Part shown: piece after piece, positions 48,514 through 49,382 of the stretch
Layout: each line of letters opens with the position of its first letter
How positions within the stretch are numbered: position 1 is the stretch's first letter
DNA from: Parabacteroides sp.
Lineage (GTDB): Bacteria; Bacteroidota; Bacteroidia; Bacteroidales; Tannerellaceae
Assembly (NCBI GenBank): GCA_021204335.1
Contig: JAJPZM010000324.1
Location: forward strand, 1 to 49,382
DNA: 49,382 bases
Direction: 5' to 3'
Translations under genes and position numbers: made by a program
Notes under the pieces: model-generated
The model's database searches: none
The model's input: the letters and a program-made list of their open reading frames with translations, nothing else
What the model was told of the DNA's origin: nothing

Positions 48514-49092
48514 TTAGGGAATACCGATTAATAGCAAAAACAGGAAGAAATCTTTCAGCTGTTTCCTCAATAACTCCAACGTCTTGCTGACACGCACTTC
48601 GACCGTACGTTCGGAGACATTCAACTTCTCTGCTATTTCTCTATATTTCAATCCTTCAAACCGGTTCAGCTCGAAAGCTTCCCGGTATAAATCAGGGACT
48701 TTCTCCAAGGCTCGATACAGGTGATCGTGCAAATCCGAATACAAGACATAGTTTTCCGTATCGTAACTATCCAGTACGGAGCCTTCATAACCTGTCTCAT
48801 ATTGGCGAACGATTTCCAAATGACGGAATTCATCCAAACAGCTGTTGCGCACCGCTTTCAGCAAATAAGATTTCAGGGAAGTTTCGATCTGTATATTTTT
48901 CCGGTCGTTCCAAAGTTTCAGGAAGATAGATTGGACGATGTCTTCGCAGGCACTTTTTTCTTTTATAAAGTTACCGCAAAACAGCACCAGATCGGTATAA
49001 TAGGTCTGAAACAATAATGAGAAAGCCTCTTTGCTGTCTTGCTTCAAAGCCGACAAAACAAAGTTTTCTTGTTGTTTTTCCAGTTTTCCCAT
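48514..49092 (-). CDS. ECF-type RNA polymerase sigma factor (FecI-like)
   Basis: 192-aa sigma-70 family ECF factor of the type common in Bacteroidetes glycan loci. Region 2 reads YTDLVLFCGNFIKEKSACEDIVQSIFLKLW (about residues 32-61), and region 4 has FELNRFEGLKYREIAEKLNVSERTVEVRVSKTLELLRKQL (about 138-180) with the helix-turn-helix. A hydrophobic tail ends the protein. It should activate susC transcription when released by the anti-sigma factor. Intact, although its main target gene is broken. Confidence 0.93.
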   Translation of the reverse strand: MGKLEKQQENFVLSALKQDSKEAFSLLFQTYYTDLVLFCGNFIKEKSACEDIVQSIFLKLWNDRKNIQIETSLKSYLLKAVRNSCLDEFRHLEIVRQYETGYEGSVLDSYDTENYVLYSDLHDHLYRALEKVPDLYREAFELNRFEGLKYREIAEKLNVSERTVEVRVSKTLELLRKQLKDFFLFLLLIGIP

Positions 49093-49100
49093 ATTTATTT

Positions 49101-49108
49101 CAAGTATA
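49101..49108 (-). promoter_or_regulatory. Candidate -7 element for the sigma/anti-sigma operon
   Basis: TATACTTG on the minus strand differs from TAnnTTTG at one position and lies 8 nt before the ECF sigma start; a TTTAG sequence sits about 19 nt upstream as a -33. Weak but positioned sensibly. Confidence 0.35.
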
Positions 49109-49188
49109 GATTCTCTTTCCCAGGGGGCTAAATTAATTACATTTTTCTATATTTCAGCTATTTTGCCAGGCAAAACTACAAGCAACAA

Positions 49189-49224
49189 AGCCCCTGCGAT
49201 ACGAGATCGCGGGGGCTGTTTTTT
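49189..49224. terminator. Strong, probably bidirectional terminator hairpin
   Basis: AGCCCCTGCGAT (49189-49200) pairs with ATCGCGGGGGCT (49206-49217), a 12-bp stem with one G-T pair and a 5-nt loop. The + exit is GTTTTTTG; the minus exit is TTTGTTGCTTG. It most likely ends the minus-strand frame that stops at 49273, before the sigma-factor promoter. Confidence 0.75.
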
Positions 49225-49272
49225 GTCTGTATCCCTTCCTCACGGGAGAAATAACAGAAGAACTTTATTTTA

Positions 49273-49382
49273 TTACTTAATATTAATAACCACTTTTTCG
49301 CCTGTCGCAGGGTATTTGATGGTTAGTAGAAGGTGTCCTAAAAGGATGCCTTCTTTTTTGTTATGCGGCCAATTCATTATCC
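49273..49382 (-). CDS. 3' end of a minus-strand reading frame cut by the window edge
   Basis: Too short for the ORF track. Reading leftward from the window edge, the minus strand is open until TAA at 49273-49275 and its last residues are LLLTIKYPATGEKVVINIK, which look like a genuine protein C-terminus. It is followed by a strong terminator. The frame passes through a hairpin with a T-run on the + strand (GAAGGTGTCC/GGATGCCTTC, 49329-49353). So the real gene may be joined to a mobile-element end near 49335, or simply continue. Product unknown. Confidence 0.4.
   Translation of the reverse strand, partial: IMNWPHNKKEGILLGHLLLTIKYPATGEKVVINIK

Overview
The window looks like a chromosomal segment of a gut-type Bacteroidales bacterium, perhaps Parabacteroides or a relative. 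The reasons are a SusC/SusD locus with an ECF sigma/anti-sigma pair, a SprA type IX secretion translocon next to ruvA, a Bacteroidetes-order division and cell-wall (dcw) cluster, and several -7 elements matching TAnnTTTG. The phylum call is firm; the genus is inference. Apart from the first gene and a small hicAB module, all genes lie on the minus strand, so transcription mostly runs right to left.

Layout from left to right: a YgjP-type metallopeptidase (+); a 23-bp phased palindrome array; sprA and ruvA; an SMP-30-type secreted beta-propeller protein; trkH-trkA-dxs, probably one operon (dxs first); a 758-bp non-coding stretch with degenerate 21-22-bp phased repeats and a large hairpin; cstA; then an unbroken dcw cluster transcribed rsmH-ftsL-ftsI-murE-mraY-murD-ftsW-murG-murC-ftsQ-ftsA-ftsZ-yqeY, with gaps of 1-29 nt or small overlaps and a strong terminator after yqeY. 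mraZ, which usually heads this cluster, is not seen; a structured repeat-like element and a 22-bp phased GAAAC/GTTTC array lie upstream of rsmH instead.

The right third (about 32.8-49.1 kb) is a rhamnoside-type polysaccharide utilization locus: ECF sigma factor, FecR-like anti-sigma, SusC with an STN domain, SusD, a GH78 rhamnosidase, a GH106 rhamnosidase and a six-hairpin glycosidase. It appears to be decaying. GH106 has an in-frame TAG, GH78 an in-frame TAA, and susC three single-base homopolymer indels, while susD, the six-hairpin enzyme and the regulators remain open. A hicAB toxin-antitoxin module with its own promoter, operator-like palindrome and terminator sits in opposite orientation between the anti-sigma gene and susC. 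The right edge holds the 3' end of another minus-strand reading frame.

The most unusual signal is non-coding: three intergenic regions carry arrays of short palindromes or repeats with a nearly constant 21-23-bp period but unrelated core sequences. I do not recognise these as a named element. No tRNA, rRNA or CRISPR array was seen.
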